64,000 bases of DNA from Cellulomonas sp. Root485 (lineage in GTDB: Bacteria > Actinomycetota > Actinomycetes > Actinomycetales > Cellulomonadaceae): NCBI RefSeq assembly GCF_001426705.1, contig NZ_LMFC01000005.1, forward strand, positions 62,001-126,000, given 5' to 3'. Shown piece after piece: positions 10,529-19,512 of the stretch. Below the pieces are notes generated by a model. It saw only the letters and a list, made by a program, of their open reading frames with translations. It was not told the DNA's origin and made no database searches. Position numbers and translations under genes: made by a program. Every line of letters starts with the position of its first letter. Position 1 is the first letter of the stretch.

Positions 10529-12810
10529 CCGGCCGCGTGCAACGCATCCCCCGGGGGCCCCGGTCGGCCCTCGGCTCGGCCCTGTGCGCCGCCGCGACCT
10601 GCGCCAGCCTGTTCGCCCTCACCGGTCTGATCGTGCGCGGCAGCTGGCTCGTCATGACGTGGCTGATCGTCGTGGTCGTCGCCGCGGTCGTGATCGGCGT
10701 CCGCGCCGTGACCCGATCCTGGTGGGCTCCCACGCTCGCCGGCACCATCGTCGCCGTCGGCATCGTGCTCGTCCGGTACGGCGCACCCCCCGGGCGCCTC
10801 CAGGTGCTGCCCGACGGGGACTCGCTGGACCGGACCCTGGCCACCGCGCGCGAGGGTGTCGCGGTCATCAACGCGTCCCTGGTGCCGATGGTCGGCGTGC
10901 GCCCCACCGAGCTCCTGGTGGTCGTCGGCGCCGTCGCCGTCTTCCTGCTGGCCGACCTCGTCGCGATCGGCCTCGGCGCCCCTGCGCTCTCCGGTCTCGC
11001 GTTCGCCGGCCTGTGGGCCCCCGCGATCATCCTCGGCTTCCCCGCGAGCGGCTGGTCGATCGCCTGGACCAGCCTGTTCTACCTGCTCCTGCTCGCCCTC
11101 AGCGCCGCACCACCGTCGGCGCACAGCGACCGCGGGCGGCGGGCAGGCGTCGCTGTGCTGTCCGCGCTGGCCCTGATCGTGGCCACCCTCATCGCCGGGC
11201 CCGCCGTCGCCGCGTTCCCCGGCTGGGCGACCATGAGCATGCCGACCTTCGGGACCGGTCCCGTCGGGCCCATGTCCCTCAGCGACGACCTCGACCTGCG
11301 CGAGAGCCTCGGCACGCGGTCGGGCCAGGTCGTGCTCCGGTACTCCGTCACGCCGGTCGAGCCCGACCCCGGAACCGATCCGCAACCCTCCCCCAGCGCG
11401 TCGGACTCATCCACCGTCTCCGCCGGCGACGTCGGGCCGCTGCGCGCCTTCACGCTGACCACGTTCGACGGCGTGCAGTGGGACCGGTCCGACTCGCTCG
11501 ACCTGACCACCTGGGACCCTGCGACGCTCCTGTCGTCCGACCCGGAGATCCGCGGCTCGGCGCCCGACGCGGAGCGCGGCACCCTCGCGAACGTCCAGGT
11601 CGAGGTGGCCAACATGCGCGAACGGCGCCTCCCCGTGACCACCTTCCCGCGGACCGTGGACGTCAGCGGCGCCTGGGAGTACGACCCCGTCCGCGACGAG
11701 GTCGTCGGCAGGCGCGGCACGTTCGACGGCATGACGTACGCGATGCAGGTCGAGATCCCGTCGCTCACCAAGGAGGACCTCGCCGACGCGGAGGTGGGCG
11801 ACCCCGACGACGGGGGTGCCACCCTCGAGGTGCCGCAGACCTCCCGCACGCAGGACGTCACGGATCTCGCGCGCGAGGTCACCGCCGACGCCACGACCCC
11901 GTACGAGCAGGCGATGGCGCTCCAGACCTTCTTCCGCGCCACGACGAACTTCACCTACGACACCCGCGTGGCACCCTCACGGTCCGACGACGCCGTCTGG
12001 GCCTTCCTGCAGTCGACGCGCGGGTACTGCGTGCAGTTCTCCACCTCGATGGCGATGATGGCCCGCACGCTCGACATCCCCGCCCGGGTGGCCGTCGGGT
12101 TCCTGCCCGGCGAGTCCGACCGCAACGGCAGCTTCGTGGTCTCCGGCCAGCGGACGCACGCCTGGCCGGAGCTGTACTTCGAGGACTACGGCTGGGTCCG
12201 GTTCGAGCCGACCCCCGCCGTGCAGACGAGCGCGCCGCCGCGCTGGGCGGACCCGTTCACGGGGGTCTCCGCGCCGGACAGCCAGCCGGACGAGGTCGTC
12301 CCGGCGCCCGCGTCCAGCGCCTCGTCGTCGACCGCTCCGGGCGGGCAGTCCTCGTCGACCGGCACGCAGGACGAGGATCAGGCCTGGCTGCCGGTCGCGA
12401 TCACCGTCGCAATCGTGCTGGCCGTCGCGTCCCTCGGCCTGGCGCTCGTCCGTCGGCGCAGCCTCCTGCGCGCCGACCTCACACCCGAGCGGGCGTGGCT
12501 GCGCGCCCGACGCCGGCTGGGTGCGCGCGGGGTCACCTGGACGGACGCCGACTCACCGCGCACCGTCGTCGCGTCGGTGCACGAGCAGCTGCGCCAGGCG
12601 GCGGGGGCCCCGCTGACGGGGACGTCCGCCGAGGCGTTGGAGTCGTTGGCCAGGACCGTGGAGCGCGAGCGCTACGCACCGGTCCAGCCCGAGGTGGACC
12701 CGGCCGTCCTGGCGGGGTGGGTCGACGAGATGATGAGCGGGGTCGAGACCCTGCTCAGCGACCGCTCTCGCCGCGGCGCCGTTCCCAGCGCTCCTCGAGA
12801 CGAGACATGA
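10525..12810 (+). CDS. TgpA-type membrane transglutaminase-like protein
   Basis: Membrane protein of 761 residues from a GTG that overlaps the DUF58 stop (GTGA). The first ~215 residues contain several hydrophobic helices. A large extracytoplasmic region follows, with a transglutaminase core: Cys in GYCVQFSTSMA, His in RTHAWPELYF and Asp in FEDYGWVRFEP, in the order of the papain-like triad. A Ser/Pro-rich linker, one further membrane helix and an Arg-rich C-terminal cytoplasmic domain complete it. The reaction in vivo (peptide crosslinking or hydrolysis) is not known. Its last 56 nt overlap the convergent DUF3040 gene. Confidence 0.9.
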   Translation: MTGRVQRIPRGPRSALGSALCAAATCASLFALTGLIVRGSWLVMTWLIVVVVAAVVIGVRAVTRSWWAPTLAGTIVAVGIVLVRYGAPPGRLQVLPDGDSLDRTLATAREGVAVINASLVPMVGVRPTELLVVVGAVAVFLLADLVAIGLGAPALSGLAFAGLWAPAIILGFPASGWSIAWTSLFYLLLLALSAAPPSAHSDRGRRAGVAVLSALALIVATLIAGPAVAAFPGWATMSMPTFGTGPVGPMSLSDDLDLRESLGTRSGQVVLRYSVTPVEPDPGTDPQPSPSASDSSTVSAGDVGPLRAFTLTTFDGVQWDRSDSLDLTTWDPATLLSSDPEIRGSAPDAERGTLANVQVEVANMRERRLPVTTFPRTVDVSGAWEYDPVRDEVVGRRGTFDGMTYAMQVEIPSLTKEDLADAEVGDPDDGGATLEVPQTSRTQDVTDLAREVTADATTPYEQAMALQTFFRATTNFTYDTRVAPSRSDDAVWAFLQSTRGYCVQFSTSMAMMARTLDIPARVAVGFLPGESDRNGSFVVSGQRTHAWPELYFEDYGWVRFEPTPAVQTSAPPRWADPFTGVSAPDSQPDEVVPAPASSASSSTAPGGQSSSTGTQDEDQAWLPVAITVAIVLAVASLGLALVRRRSLLRADLTPERAWLRARRRLGARGVTWTDADSPRTVVASVHEQLRQAAGAPLTGTSAEALESLARTVERERYAPVQPEVDPAVLAGWVDEMMSGVETLLSDRSRRGAVPSAPRDET

Positions 12811-13159
12811 AGCTCGACTTCTGACGAGCGGCCGGCGACGGCGACTTGACCTGGCCGTCGCTCTGCACGACGCCGCGCGGTCCGGACCGGTGGCCGGACG
12901 AGCGGTGCGGTGCGGCGAACGCGAAGGCCACGGCGGCGAACATCACGACGAAGCCGATGACGCCCAGCCACGGAAGGCTGTTGGCCGCACCGAGCACGAG
13001 AAGGAGCAGGCCGAGGGACGCACCGACTCCCGCGATGACGTACCGGCCGAACGGGCGGTGCCCGCGCTGGGTCAGCGTGTTCGCGAGCCGAGGATCGTCA
13101 GAGGTCAACTGCCGTTCCATCTGCTCGAGCACGCGCTGCTCGTACTCGGAGAGAGGCAT
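12755..13159 (-). CDS. DUF3040 membrane protein
   Basis: 134-residue actinobacterial protein with the DUF3040 start MPLSEYEQRVLEQMERQL, two adjacent hydrophobic helices (about residues 45-90) and a basic C-terminus. Function is unknown. It lies 40 nt downstream of dinB on the same strand and is common between dinB and the dcw cluster in actinobacteria. The 3' end overlaps the end of the transglutaminase gene tail to tail by 56 nt, so the two mRNAs can pair there. Confidence 0.87.
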   Translation of the reverse strand: MPLSEYEQRVLEQMERQLTSDDPRLANTLTQRGHRPFGRYVIAGVGASLGLLLLVLGAANSLPWLGVIGFVVMFAAVAFAFAAPHRSSGHRSGPRGVVQSDGQVKSPSPAARQKSSFMSRLEERWERRRGESGR

Positions 13160-13199
13160 CCTGACCCCCGTTGTCAGCTATGTGGACCTGTCTTCCGGC

Positions 13200-14474
13200 T
13201 CAGGATAGATCCGCCGGAACGATGGTGGTAGTCGAGCCGGAGGATACTCCCCCTGACTGAGAGGCTCCGGCCGGGATCGGACCCCTCCCCGACCGCCCGC
13301 GCAGCTGGTCCGTGGCACGTTCCGCCTCCCACCGCGAGCGTTCCGGTGCCTCCGAGGCCTCGTCGGGGGTGGGCAGCCGGATGCTGGTCGCCGCAGGGGA
13401 CAGACCTTCGGCGACCACCCCGACGAGATGGACCGGCAGGCCACGCAGGTCGACGCCGGCCACCAGCTCACGGGCGGCGAGGAACAGCTCGCGGCCGACG
13501 TCCGTCGGGGTCGCCAGGGTGCGGGAGCGGGTCAGCGTGCGGTGGTCGCTGGTGCGGATCTTCACGGTGATCGTGCGGGTGACCAGGCCGTTCGTGCGCA
13601 AACGGGCAGCGCACCGGTCCGCCAGCTCGTGAGCCTTCTCCTCCACCACGGCCAGGTCCGCGACGTCCGTCGCGAAGGTCGCCTCCGCGCCGACCGTCCT
13701 CTCCTGGCGACCCGGGTGGACCGGTCGGGGATCCCGTCCCCACGCCAGGTCGACCAGGTGTGCGCCCGCCACCCTGCCGACCGCGTGCTGGACGGTCGAC
13801 ACGTCCGCGTCCGCCAGCTCCGCGACCGAGCTGATCCCCCACCGCGCCAGTGCGTCCTGCGTCTTTTCACCCACCGCGAAGAGCGCACCAACGGGCAAGG
13901 TCCGCAGGAAGTCGACCGTCGCTGCGCGCGGGATCAGGAGGACGCCGTCCGGCTGGGCGTGACCGGACGCGAGCCTCGCGACGAGCTTGGTGGAGCCGAT
14001 GCCGACGGAGCACGCGAGGCCGAACTGCTCGCGGACCTGCCGTCGGACCCGCTGGGCGATGACGGTGGGCGGTCCCCATCGACGTCGGGCGCCTCCCACG
14101 TCCAGGAACGCCTCGTCGACGCTCACCTGCTCCACCAGCGCCGTGATGTCACCGAGCACGCGCATGATGCCCGCGGACACCTCGCGGTACGCGCGATGGT
14201 CGGGCGGGACGACGACCGCCTGCGGGCACTGCTGCACGGCGGTCGTCATCGTCATCTCCGGGTGGACGCCGAACGCCCGCGCCTCGTTCGTCGCGGCTAG
14301 CACGACGCCGCGCGCGGTACCGCCGACGATCACCGGCAGCCCGCGAAGCTGCGGACGACGAGCAAGCTCGACCGAGGCGCAGAACGAGTCCAGGTCGACG
14401 TGCAGGATCGAGCAGCCGACCTCGTCGTGACCCCAGTCGCGCTCGGCCGGCGCTGACCGGGGCCGGCGGCTCAT
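13200..14474 (-). CDS. dinB: DNA polymerase IV (Y-family translesion polymerase)
   Basis: Error-prone polymerase that bypasses damaged template bases. 424 residues from the ATG at 14474. ILHVDLDSFCASVE carries the first catalytic Asp and SVDEAFLDV the second acidic pair, followed by the helix-hairpin-helix and little-finger regions. I do not see a clear QxxLF-type clamp-binding motif in the C-terminal tail, which is Ser/Gly-rich instead. The gene is 46 nt behind a HEPN protein gene whose promoter contains a LexA box, so it is probably SOS-induced as part of that operon. Confidence 0.94.
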   Translation of the reverse strand: MSRRPRSAPAERDWGHDEVGCSILHVDLDSFCASVELARRPQLRGLPVIVGGTARGVVLAATNEARAFGVHPEMTMTTAVQQCPQAVVVPPDHRAYREVSAGIMRVLGDITALVEQVSVDEAFLDVGGARRRWGPPTVIAQRVRRQVREQFGLACSVGIGSTKLVARLASGHAQPDGVLLIPRAATVDFLRTLPVGALFAVGEKTQDALARWGISSVAELADADVSTVQHAVGRVAGAHLVDLAWGRDPRPVHPGRQERTVGAEATFATDVADLAVVEEKAHELADRCAARLRTNGLVTRTITVKIRTSDHRTLTRSRTLATPTDVGRELFLAARELVAGVDLRGLPVHLVGVVAEGLSPAATSIRLPTPDEASEAPERSRWEAERATDQLRGRSGRGPIPAGASQSGGVSSGSTTTIVPADLS

Positions 14475-14520
14475 GGCGTCGCTGCGGCGCCAGACCGGGG
14501 GCCCGGCCTGCCGTCGGCGC

Positions 14521-14991
14521 TCACGACGCCCGCTGAGAACGCATGCGCAGCGTGCGGCCGGCGACGGCATCGCCTCCACCGTGCACGAGGTCGCGTGCCG
14601 CGTCGACGAAGTCCTCGGCCGCGCACACCGCCTCCTCGGCCCGCGCAGGGCCGACGAGGTCGAACCGTCCCGCATCCACGGCCGACCGCAGCGCAGCAGC
14701 CTCCGCGAAGTAGCTGGACCAGGAGCCGAGCTCCGGGGCGACCACGCCGAGCATGCTCCAGACCGTGCGCGGCGCACGGCGTCCCGACGGCGTGCCACGA
14801 GCGGCGATGACCGCTGCCCCGGCGCGCAGTGCTGCGAGGTGCGCGTGGGACAGCTGCTCCCACGGCTCGGACGAGAACTGCGCAGCCAGAAGCTCGGCGT
14901 CGGCACGGCCGAGCAGCTCGAGAGCGCGTGCCGGCACCGGTGCTCCCGTGGTCGTCCCACCGGGCGCCTGCTGCTCGAGCTGCTGGTGCAT
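14521..14991 (-). CDS. SAV_6107-type HEPN domain protein
   Basis: 156-residue protein of a family usually found beside dinB in actinobacteria. It is an all-helical, Ala-rich HEPN-like domain; a near-C-terminal RDLVH resembles the HEPN Arg-His motif but has three residues between Arg and His instead of the four to six of RNase HEPN proteins, so nuclease activity is doubtful. ATG at 14991 is about 34 nt downstream of a predicted transcription start that overlaps a perfect LexA site. Role is unknown; co-regulation with translesion synthesis is the main clue. Confidence 0.8.
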   Translation of the reverse strand: MHQQLEQQAPGGTTTGAPVPARALELLGRADAELLAAQFSSEPWEQLSHAHLAALRAGAAVIAARGTPSGRRAPRTVWSMLGVVAPELGSWSSYFAEAAALRSAVDAGRFDLVGPARAEEAVCAAEDFVDAARDLVHGGGDAVAGRTLRMRSQRAS

Positions 14992-15031
14992 CTCGTCGTC
15001 CCTCCGTCGTACCGCGGACCCGTCTCACCCC

Positions 15032-15060
15032 AGTATCGAACACCTGTTCGATGCCGTCAA
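15032..15060 (-). promoter_or_regulatory. SOS promoter of the HEPN-dinB operon with perfect LexA box
   Basis: On the minus strand a -35 TTGACG (15055-15060), 17-nt spacer and -10 GATACT (15032-15037) form a good housekeeping promoter. The spacer is filled by TCGAAC-ACCT-GTTCGA (plus-strand reading, 15036-15051), a perfect palindromic match to the actinobacterial LexA consensus. LexA binding would block the promoter. Sequence is seen directly; LexA control follows from established knowledge of this site. Confidence 0.9.
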
Positions 15061-15077
15061 CCCCGGGGGAAGCGCCG

Positions 15078-15083
15078 TAGCGT
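15078..15083 (+). promoter_or_regulatory. Leaderless -10 (TAGCGT), 7 nt before the start at 15091
   Basis: TANNNT element positioned so that transcription would begin at or next to the ATG. The LexA box of the divergent operon ends only 26 nt upstream, close to where the -35 of this promoter would be. Confidence 0.65.
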
Positions 15084-15090
15084 GGGAGCC

Positions 15091-15969
15091 ATGGCCGCCC
15101 GCGACCGCTCCGCCCGACGCAGTCCAGCCTCGCACCGACCACCCACACGCAGCCCGGCCCGCGGGCTCTGGCCGACCGGCCCGGTGCCCATCCCCACCGG
15201 CACCGTCGAGCTGGTCCGGGACCTCGACGACCCGGACGGCGTCACCGTCCTGGTCAACGGCGTGCCCAGCTCCTACCTCGACCTCGTCGACCCCACGCGC
15301 CTGGTGTTCGAGTACATGCAGCAGATGGCGGCCGTCATCGACCGCGTCGGCCCCGCGGGCGGGCCGCTGGACGTCGTCCACCTCGGTGCGGCGGGCTGCG
15401 CGCTGGCGCGAGCGCTCGACGCCGAGCGTCCCGGGTCGCGCCAGCTGGCCGTCGAGCTCGACACCGTCCTGCCGGAGCTGGTGCGCGGCTGGTTCGACCT
15501 GCCACGCTCCCCCGCGCTCCGCATCCGGGCGGGCGACGCCCGGGCCGAGCTGTCGAAGCTGCCCGACGCGTCCGCGGACGTCGTCGTGCGGGACGTCTTC
15601 GCCGGCGACACCACCCCGGACCACGTCCGCACGCGCGAGATGGTCGCCGAGGTGGCGCGGGTGCTGCGTCCGGGTGGCGTCTACCTGGCCAACTGCGCGG
15701 ACCGACCACCCCTGGCCGGTGCGAAGGCCGAGGGAGCCACGCTGCGCGCCGCGTTCGGCGACGTCGCGGTGATCGCCGAGCCGGGGCTCCTGCGTGGCCG
15801 GGGCTACGGGAACGTCGTCCTGGCGGCGACCGACGACGCGGATCTCCTCGGGTCGCCCGCGCTCGCCCGCGCCGTCCGGAGCCTGCCCGCGCCGGCTCGG
15901 CTGCTGCACGGCGACGAGGTCACCGCGTTCGTGGGGAACGCCGTGCCCTACGACGACCCCCCGGCATGA
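15091..15969 (+). CDS. Spermidine-synthase-like SAM-dependent enzyme
   Basis: 292-residue soluble Rossmann-fold protein related to polyamine aminopropyltransferases. Seen are DVVHLGAAGCALARAL (glycine-rich SAM loop, about residues 93-108), AVELD after the second strand, the acidic GDARAEL and the catalytic-region VVRDVFAGDTTPDH, followed by RVLRPGGVYLAN. In true spermidine synthases the catalytic Asp lies in an equivalent DxxDp segment; the match here is partial, so the substrate is uncertain. The gene faces away from the SOS-controlled HEPN-dinB operon across a 99-nt gap. Confidence 0.78.
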   Translation: MAARDRSARRSPASHRPPTRSPARGLWPTGPVPIPTGTVELVRDLDDPDGVTVLVNGVPSSYLDLVDPTRLVFEYMQQMAAVIDRVGPAGGPLDVVHLGAAGCALARALDAERPGSRQLAVELDTVLPELVRGWFDLPRSPALRIRAGDARAELSKLPDASADVVVRDVFAGDTTPDHVRTREMVAEVARVLRPGGVYLANCADRPPLAGAKAEGATLRAAFGDVAVIAEPGLLRGRGYGNVVLAATDDADLLGSPALARAVRSLPAPARLLHGDEVTAFVGNAVPYDDPPA

Positions 15970-15970
15970 C

Positions 15971-16002
15971 GGAGGGCCGCACCCGGACGGGTGCGGCCCT
16001 CC
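15971..16002. terminator. Bidirectional hairpin terminator
   Basis: Perfect 14-bp GC-rich stem (15971-15984 with 15989-16002) with a 4-nt GGAC loop, between the convergent spermidine-synthase-like and cold-shock genes. No U-tract follows, as is common in high-GC actinobacteria. Confidence 0.85.
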
Positions 16003-16012
16003 GGACGTCAGG

Positions 16013-16216
16013 TCAGATCGGGCGGACGCTCTCGGCCTGCGGCCCCTTGGCGCCCTGCGTGATCTCGAACTCGACGCGCTGGCCCTCGTCGAGGCTGCGG
16101 TAGCCCGAGGAGTCGATCGCGGAGTAGTGGACGAAGACGTCGGCACCGCCGCCGTCCTGGGCGATGAACCCGAAGCCCTTCTCAGCGTTGAACCACTTGA
16201 CAGCACCCTGTGCCAT
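16013..16216 (-). CDS. Cold-shock domain protein (CspA family)
   Basis: 67-residue single-domain nucleic-acid chaperone, the normal family length. RNP1 is KGFGFI and RNP2 VFVHYSAI, both intact, within [17 protein letters not shown] at the start. AGAAGGAAAAC just before the ATG at 16216 is a good ribosome-binding site. The gene is monocistronic, closed by the hairpin at 15971-16002, with about 270 nt of upstream non-coding DNA that may contain a long leader; I could not place its promoter with confidence. Confidence 0.95.
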   Translation of the reverse strand: MAQGAVKWFNAEKGFGFIAQDGGGADVFVHYSAIDSSGYRSLDEGQRVEFEITQGAKGPQAESVRPI

Positions 16217-16488
16217 GTTCGTTTTCCTTCTGTCCCACCGGTGACGGCGCGGACCTTCTGCCTACGCCGTGCCGCAATGCCTCACGTCCTGCACCGGGTG
16301 GCCAGCCGAAAGACGACTGGTCGGAACCGACACCGAGCCTCGGCCCGGATGACGATCCCTGTCGAGCAAGCCGGTCAAGCGAGTACGTCACTGCAACGTG
16401 TGCATCCTTACATCGGGCCTGTGGGCGGCGCCATGCTTTCGCCCTGTCGGCTCACACGCTTTGACAACGATCTGGTAAAGGTCGGGCC

Positions 16489-17424
16489 TCAGGCCGGACC
16501 GCTGTCGTCACCCTGCTGGGCCAGGAACCGCTCGAACTCGGCACCCAGCTCGTCGGCGGTCGGCAGGTCCGTGGACCCGGCGAGCAGGCTGGTCCGCCCG
16601 ATGTTGCGGGTGAACGAGTCGTACTGCTCCTCGAGCGCGTGCACCACGGCGGCGACGTCCTCCGACCCGGTCACCTGCCGGTCGATCTCCGCCATGGCCT
16701 CGTCCGCGGCCGACGTCAGCGCCGCGACCTGCAGGTCCAGCCCGGTGGCACGCTCGACGTTGCTCAGCGCCGCCTGGCTGGCCTGCGGGAACGCGGACTG
16801 CGCGAGGTAGTGCGGCACGTGCACGGCGAACCCCACGGCGTCGTGGCCCGACTGGCCCAGGCGCAGCTCGAGCAGCGCGCTCGCGCTGGCGGGGACCTGC
16901 ACGGTGCCGAACCAGGACGTGTGGTCCGCGACGAGCTCGGGCCGCGTGGCATGTGCCGTGACCGACAGGGGGCGCGTGTGCGGGATGCCCATGGGGATGC
17001 CGTGCAGCCCGACGGTCAGCGGCACGTCGAAACGCTCGACGATCTGCCGGACCGCGGCCACGTACCGCTCCCACTGCACGTCGGGCTCGACGCCGTGCAG
17101 GAGCAGGAACGGGACACCCGCAGCGTCCTGGACCAGGTCGACGACCAGCTCGGGGTCGGCGTACGACGCCCACGTCGTCTGGTCGAACGTCATGACCGGC
17201 CGACGCGACCGGTAGTCCAGCAGCTGGTCGACGTCGAACGTCGCCAGGCGCGTCGTGGGCAGCTCGTCGACCAGGTGCTCCGCGGCCAGCTGGCCGGCGT
17301 TGCCCGCGTCCACGAACCCGCGCACGGCGTGCACGAGGACGGGACCGGCGCCGTTCACCGTCCGCGCCTCGACCTGGGCGGCGACCTCGGGGTCGACGTC
17401 GTAGATCTCGCTCGGGTTCAGCAT
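16489..17424 (-). CDS. PAC2-family protein (proteasome-assembly-chaperone-like)
   Basis: 311-residue protein of the actinobacterial PAC2 family, starting MLNPSEIYDVDPE. Conserved PAC2 features are VHAVRGFVDAGNAGQLAAEHL, the FDVDQLLDYRSRRPVM segment and HGIPMGIPHTRP. Related proteins resemble archaeal and eukaryotic proteasome-assembly chaperones, but a role at the actinobacterial proteasome is not established. I chose the ATG at 17424; the frame is open to a GTG at 17469. It follows the response regulator by 66 nt on the same strand and may be co-transcribed with it. Confidence 0.85.
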   Translation of the reverse strand: MLNPSEIYDVDPEVAAQVEARTVNGAGPVLVHAVRGFVDAGNAGQLAAEHLVDELPTTRLATFDVDQLLDYRSRRPVMTFDQTTWASYADPELVVDLVQDAAGVPFLLLHGVEPDVQWERYVAAVRQIVERFDVPLTVGLHGIPMGIPHTRPLSVTAHATRPELVADHTSWFGTVQVPASASALLELRLGQSGHDAVGFAVHVPHYLAQSAFPQASQAALSNVERATGLDLQVAALTSAADEAMAEIDRQVTGSEDVAAVVHALEEQYDSFTRNIGRTSLLAGSTDLPTADELGAEFERFLAQQGDDSGPA

Positions 17425-17490
17425 GGGGGTGCGCTCACTTCCGTCCGGGTTACCGGGGACAACACGCACCCGCCGCGAGTTCTTCCCGCG

Positions 17491-17931
17491 TCACCGGCCA
17501 GGCAGGCGCACGACCTCGACGAAGAACTCGTCGATCTGGCGGACGACCTCGATGAACCGGTCGAAGTCGACGGGCTTGGTGACGTAGGCGTTGGCGTGCA
17601 GCGAGTAGCTGCGGACCACGTCCTCCTCCGCCTCCGAGGTGGTCAGCACGACGACCGGGATGGAGCGCAGGTTGGCGTCCGCCTTGAGGGCCTGCAGGAC
17701 CTCGCGGCCGTCCATGCGCGGCAGGTTCAGGTCGAGCAGGACGAGATCCGGCGTCGGGGCGTCCGCGTGCTCGCCCTCCTTGCGCAGGAACTCCAGCGCG
17801 CTGACGCCGTCGGAGACCACCCAGAGACGGTTGCGGAGCTTGTTGTCCTCGAACGCCTCCCGGGTCATGAGGACGTCACCCGGGTCGTCCTCGACGAGGA
17901 GGACGTCGACGGTCTTGGCGCTGGTGGGCAC
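17491..17931 (-). CDS. Stand-alone response regulator (Rcp1-like REC protein)
   Basis: 146-residue single receiver domain without output domain. [20 protein letters not shown] gives the acidic pocket, [17 protein letters not shown] the phospho-acceptor Asp, VLTTS the switch Thr/Ser and VTKPVD the conserved Lys. The VEDDPGD start and the long alpha4 region are typical of Rcp1-type partners of phytochrome-like or CHASE3 kinases. It is 12 nt behind the histidine kinase, so the two are very probably a phosphotransfer pair. Confidence 0.92.
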   Translation of the reverse strand: MPTSAKTVDVLLVEDDPGDVLMTREAFEDNKLRNRLWVVSDGVSALEFLRKEGEHADAPTPDLVLLDLNLPRMDGREVLQALKADANLRSIPVVVLTTSEAEEDVVRSYSLHANAYVTKPVDFDRFIEVVRQIDEFFVEVVRLPGR

Positions 17932-17943
17932 AGAGGGCTCCGA

Positions 17944-19512
17944 TCAGGGGGTCAGGGCTTCCGCGGGGAGGGTCCAGTGGATGCTGGTGCCCTCGCCGTC
18001 GGGCTGCTCGATCCAGATGCGACCGCCGTGGAACTCGACGATCTTCTTGCACAACGAGAGACCGATGCCGGTGCCCTCGTAGATGTCCTTGGCGTGCAGA
18101 CGCTGGAAGATGACGAACACCCGTTCCGCGTACTGCGAGTCGATGCCGATGCCGTTGTCTCGACACTCGAGCTCCCAGGATTCTGCCACGCGGTGCGCCG
18201 ACAGGTGGACCGTCGGGGGCCGGGCCGGGTCCCGGAACTTGATCGCGTTGCCGACGAGGTTCTGGAACAGCTGCACCAGCAGCGGACGCTCGCCGCGGAC
18301 GACGGGCAGCTCGTCGTGCGTCACGACGGCCCCGGACTCCGCGACGGACTCGCTGAGGTTCTCCAGCGCGTCGGCGAGGACCCCCGCGAGGTCGACGTCG
18401 CTGACCTCGCCGCCGACGCGGCCCACCCGGGAGAAGCCGAGCAGGTCCTGGATGAGCGCCTGCATGCGTTTGGCCCCGTCGACCGCGAAGGCGATGTACT
18501 GGTCGGCGCGCTCGTCCATCTGCCCGCCGTAGCGCTTCTGCAGGAGCTGGGTGAAGCTCGCGATCTTGCGCAGAGGCTCCTGCAGGTCGTGCGACGCGAC
18601 GTAGGCGAACTGCTCGAGGTCGCGGTTGGACCGGCGCAGCTCTTCCGCCTGCTGCGTGAGGAGCTCGTGGGCCAGTGCGATCTCGGCGCGCGACGACTCC
18701 AGGACCTGGACCTGGTCGACGAGCGCGACGCGCATCCGTTCCACGTCGCCCGCGAGCGCGGCGATCTCACCCGGCCCGATGGTGGCGACGGGATGCTGCA
18801 GGTCGCCCGAGGACACCGCACGCGCGTCCGCGGCGAGGGAGTCCAGCGGCTCGAGGATCCAGCGGCGCAGCGTGACCCACAGCGCGACGCCCAGGGCGAC
18901 CGCGGCGAGGACGAGCAGCGCGACGGTGCCCACGGCCACGAGCGTCCAGATCCCGAGCTCGCCGACGGCGTCCGTGCGACGGTCGCGCAGCAGGTCGATG
19001 TAGTCCTGCGCGGCGCCCCGCGCCTCGTCGAAGAGCACCCGGCCCTGCTCGATCTCCTCCGTGGTCACCGACCCGGCGCCGCCGGTGCGGACCTCGTCCA
19101 TCACCGGGATGGCGAACTCCTCGTTCCAACGTCGTCCCGCGTCCGCGGCCGCCTGTGCCGCGGCGGTGAGCTCGTCGTCCGTCCCCTGCGCCTCGCGTTC
19201 CGCGAGCGAGCGGAACGACAGGTCGTCGGCCGCGGACCGCTCGTACGGCTCGAGCGTGACCGGGTCCCCGGTCAGGGCGAACCCGCGCACGGAGGTCTCC
19301 GCGTCGACCAGCTGGATGAACGCGCCGTCCGCCTGCGTGATCGCCGTGAAGTACGTCTCGGTGACGGCCTCCTGGCGGTCGAACAGCCGGACCAGCACGA
19401 ACACGGTGCCCAGCACCACGACCGCCAGGGCGGCGCCGGCCGCGACGATCACGGTGCGCAGCCGTCGGCGCAGCGTCGAGGAACGCCGCACGGGCGTCGG
19501 GGCAGCGCTCAC
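17944..19512 (-). CDS. Membrane histidine kinase, CHASE3-HAMP-HisKA-HATPase
   Basis: 522-residue sensor kinase from a GTG at 19512 that overlaps the preceding stop (GTGA). One membrane helix (about 20-45), a CHASE3-like all-helical extracytoplasmic domain (about 46-190), a second helix (about 195-220), HAMP, a short coiled coil, then HisKA with the phospho-acceptor in SHDLQEPLRK (about 310) and HATPase motifs NLVGNAIKF (N box), DNGIGID (G1) and GTGIGLSL (G2). Domain order matches kinases that work with Rcp1-type REC proteins. Its signal is unknown. Confidence 0.92.
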   Translation of the reverse strand: MSAAPTPVRRSSTLRRRLRTVIVAAGAALAVVVLGTVFVLVRLFDRQEAVTETYFTAITQADGAFIQLVDAETSVRGFALTGDPVTLEPYERSAADDLSFRSLAEREAQGTDDELTAAAQAAADAGRRWNEEFAIPVMDEVRTGGAGSVTTEEIEQGRVLFDEARGAAQDYIDLLRDRRTDAVGELGIWTLVAVGTVALLVLAAVALGVALWVTLRRWILEPLDSLAADARAVSSGDLQHPVATIGPGEIAALAGDVERMRVALVDQVQVLESSRAEIALAHELLTQQAEELRRSNRDLEQFAYVASHDLQEPLRKIASFTQLLQKRYGGQMDERADQYIAFAVDGAKRMQALIQDLLGFSRVGRVGGEVSDVDLAGVLADALENLSESVAESGAVVTHDELPVVRGERPLLVQLFQNLVGNAIKFRDPARPPTVHLSAHRVAESWELECRDNGIGIDSQYAERVFVIFQRLHAKDIYEGTGIGLSLCKKIVEFHGGRIWIEQPDGEGTSIHWTLPAEALTP

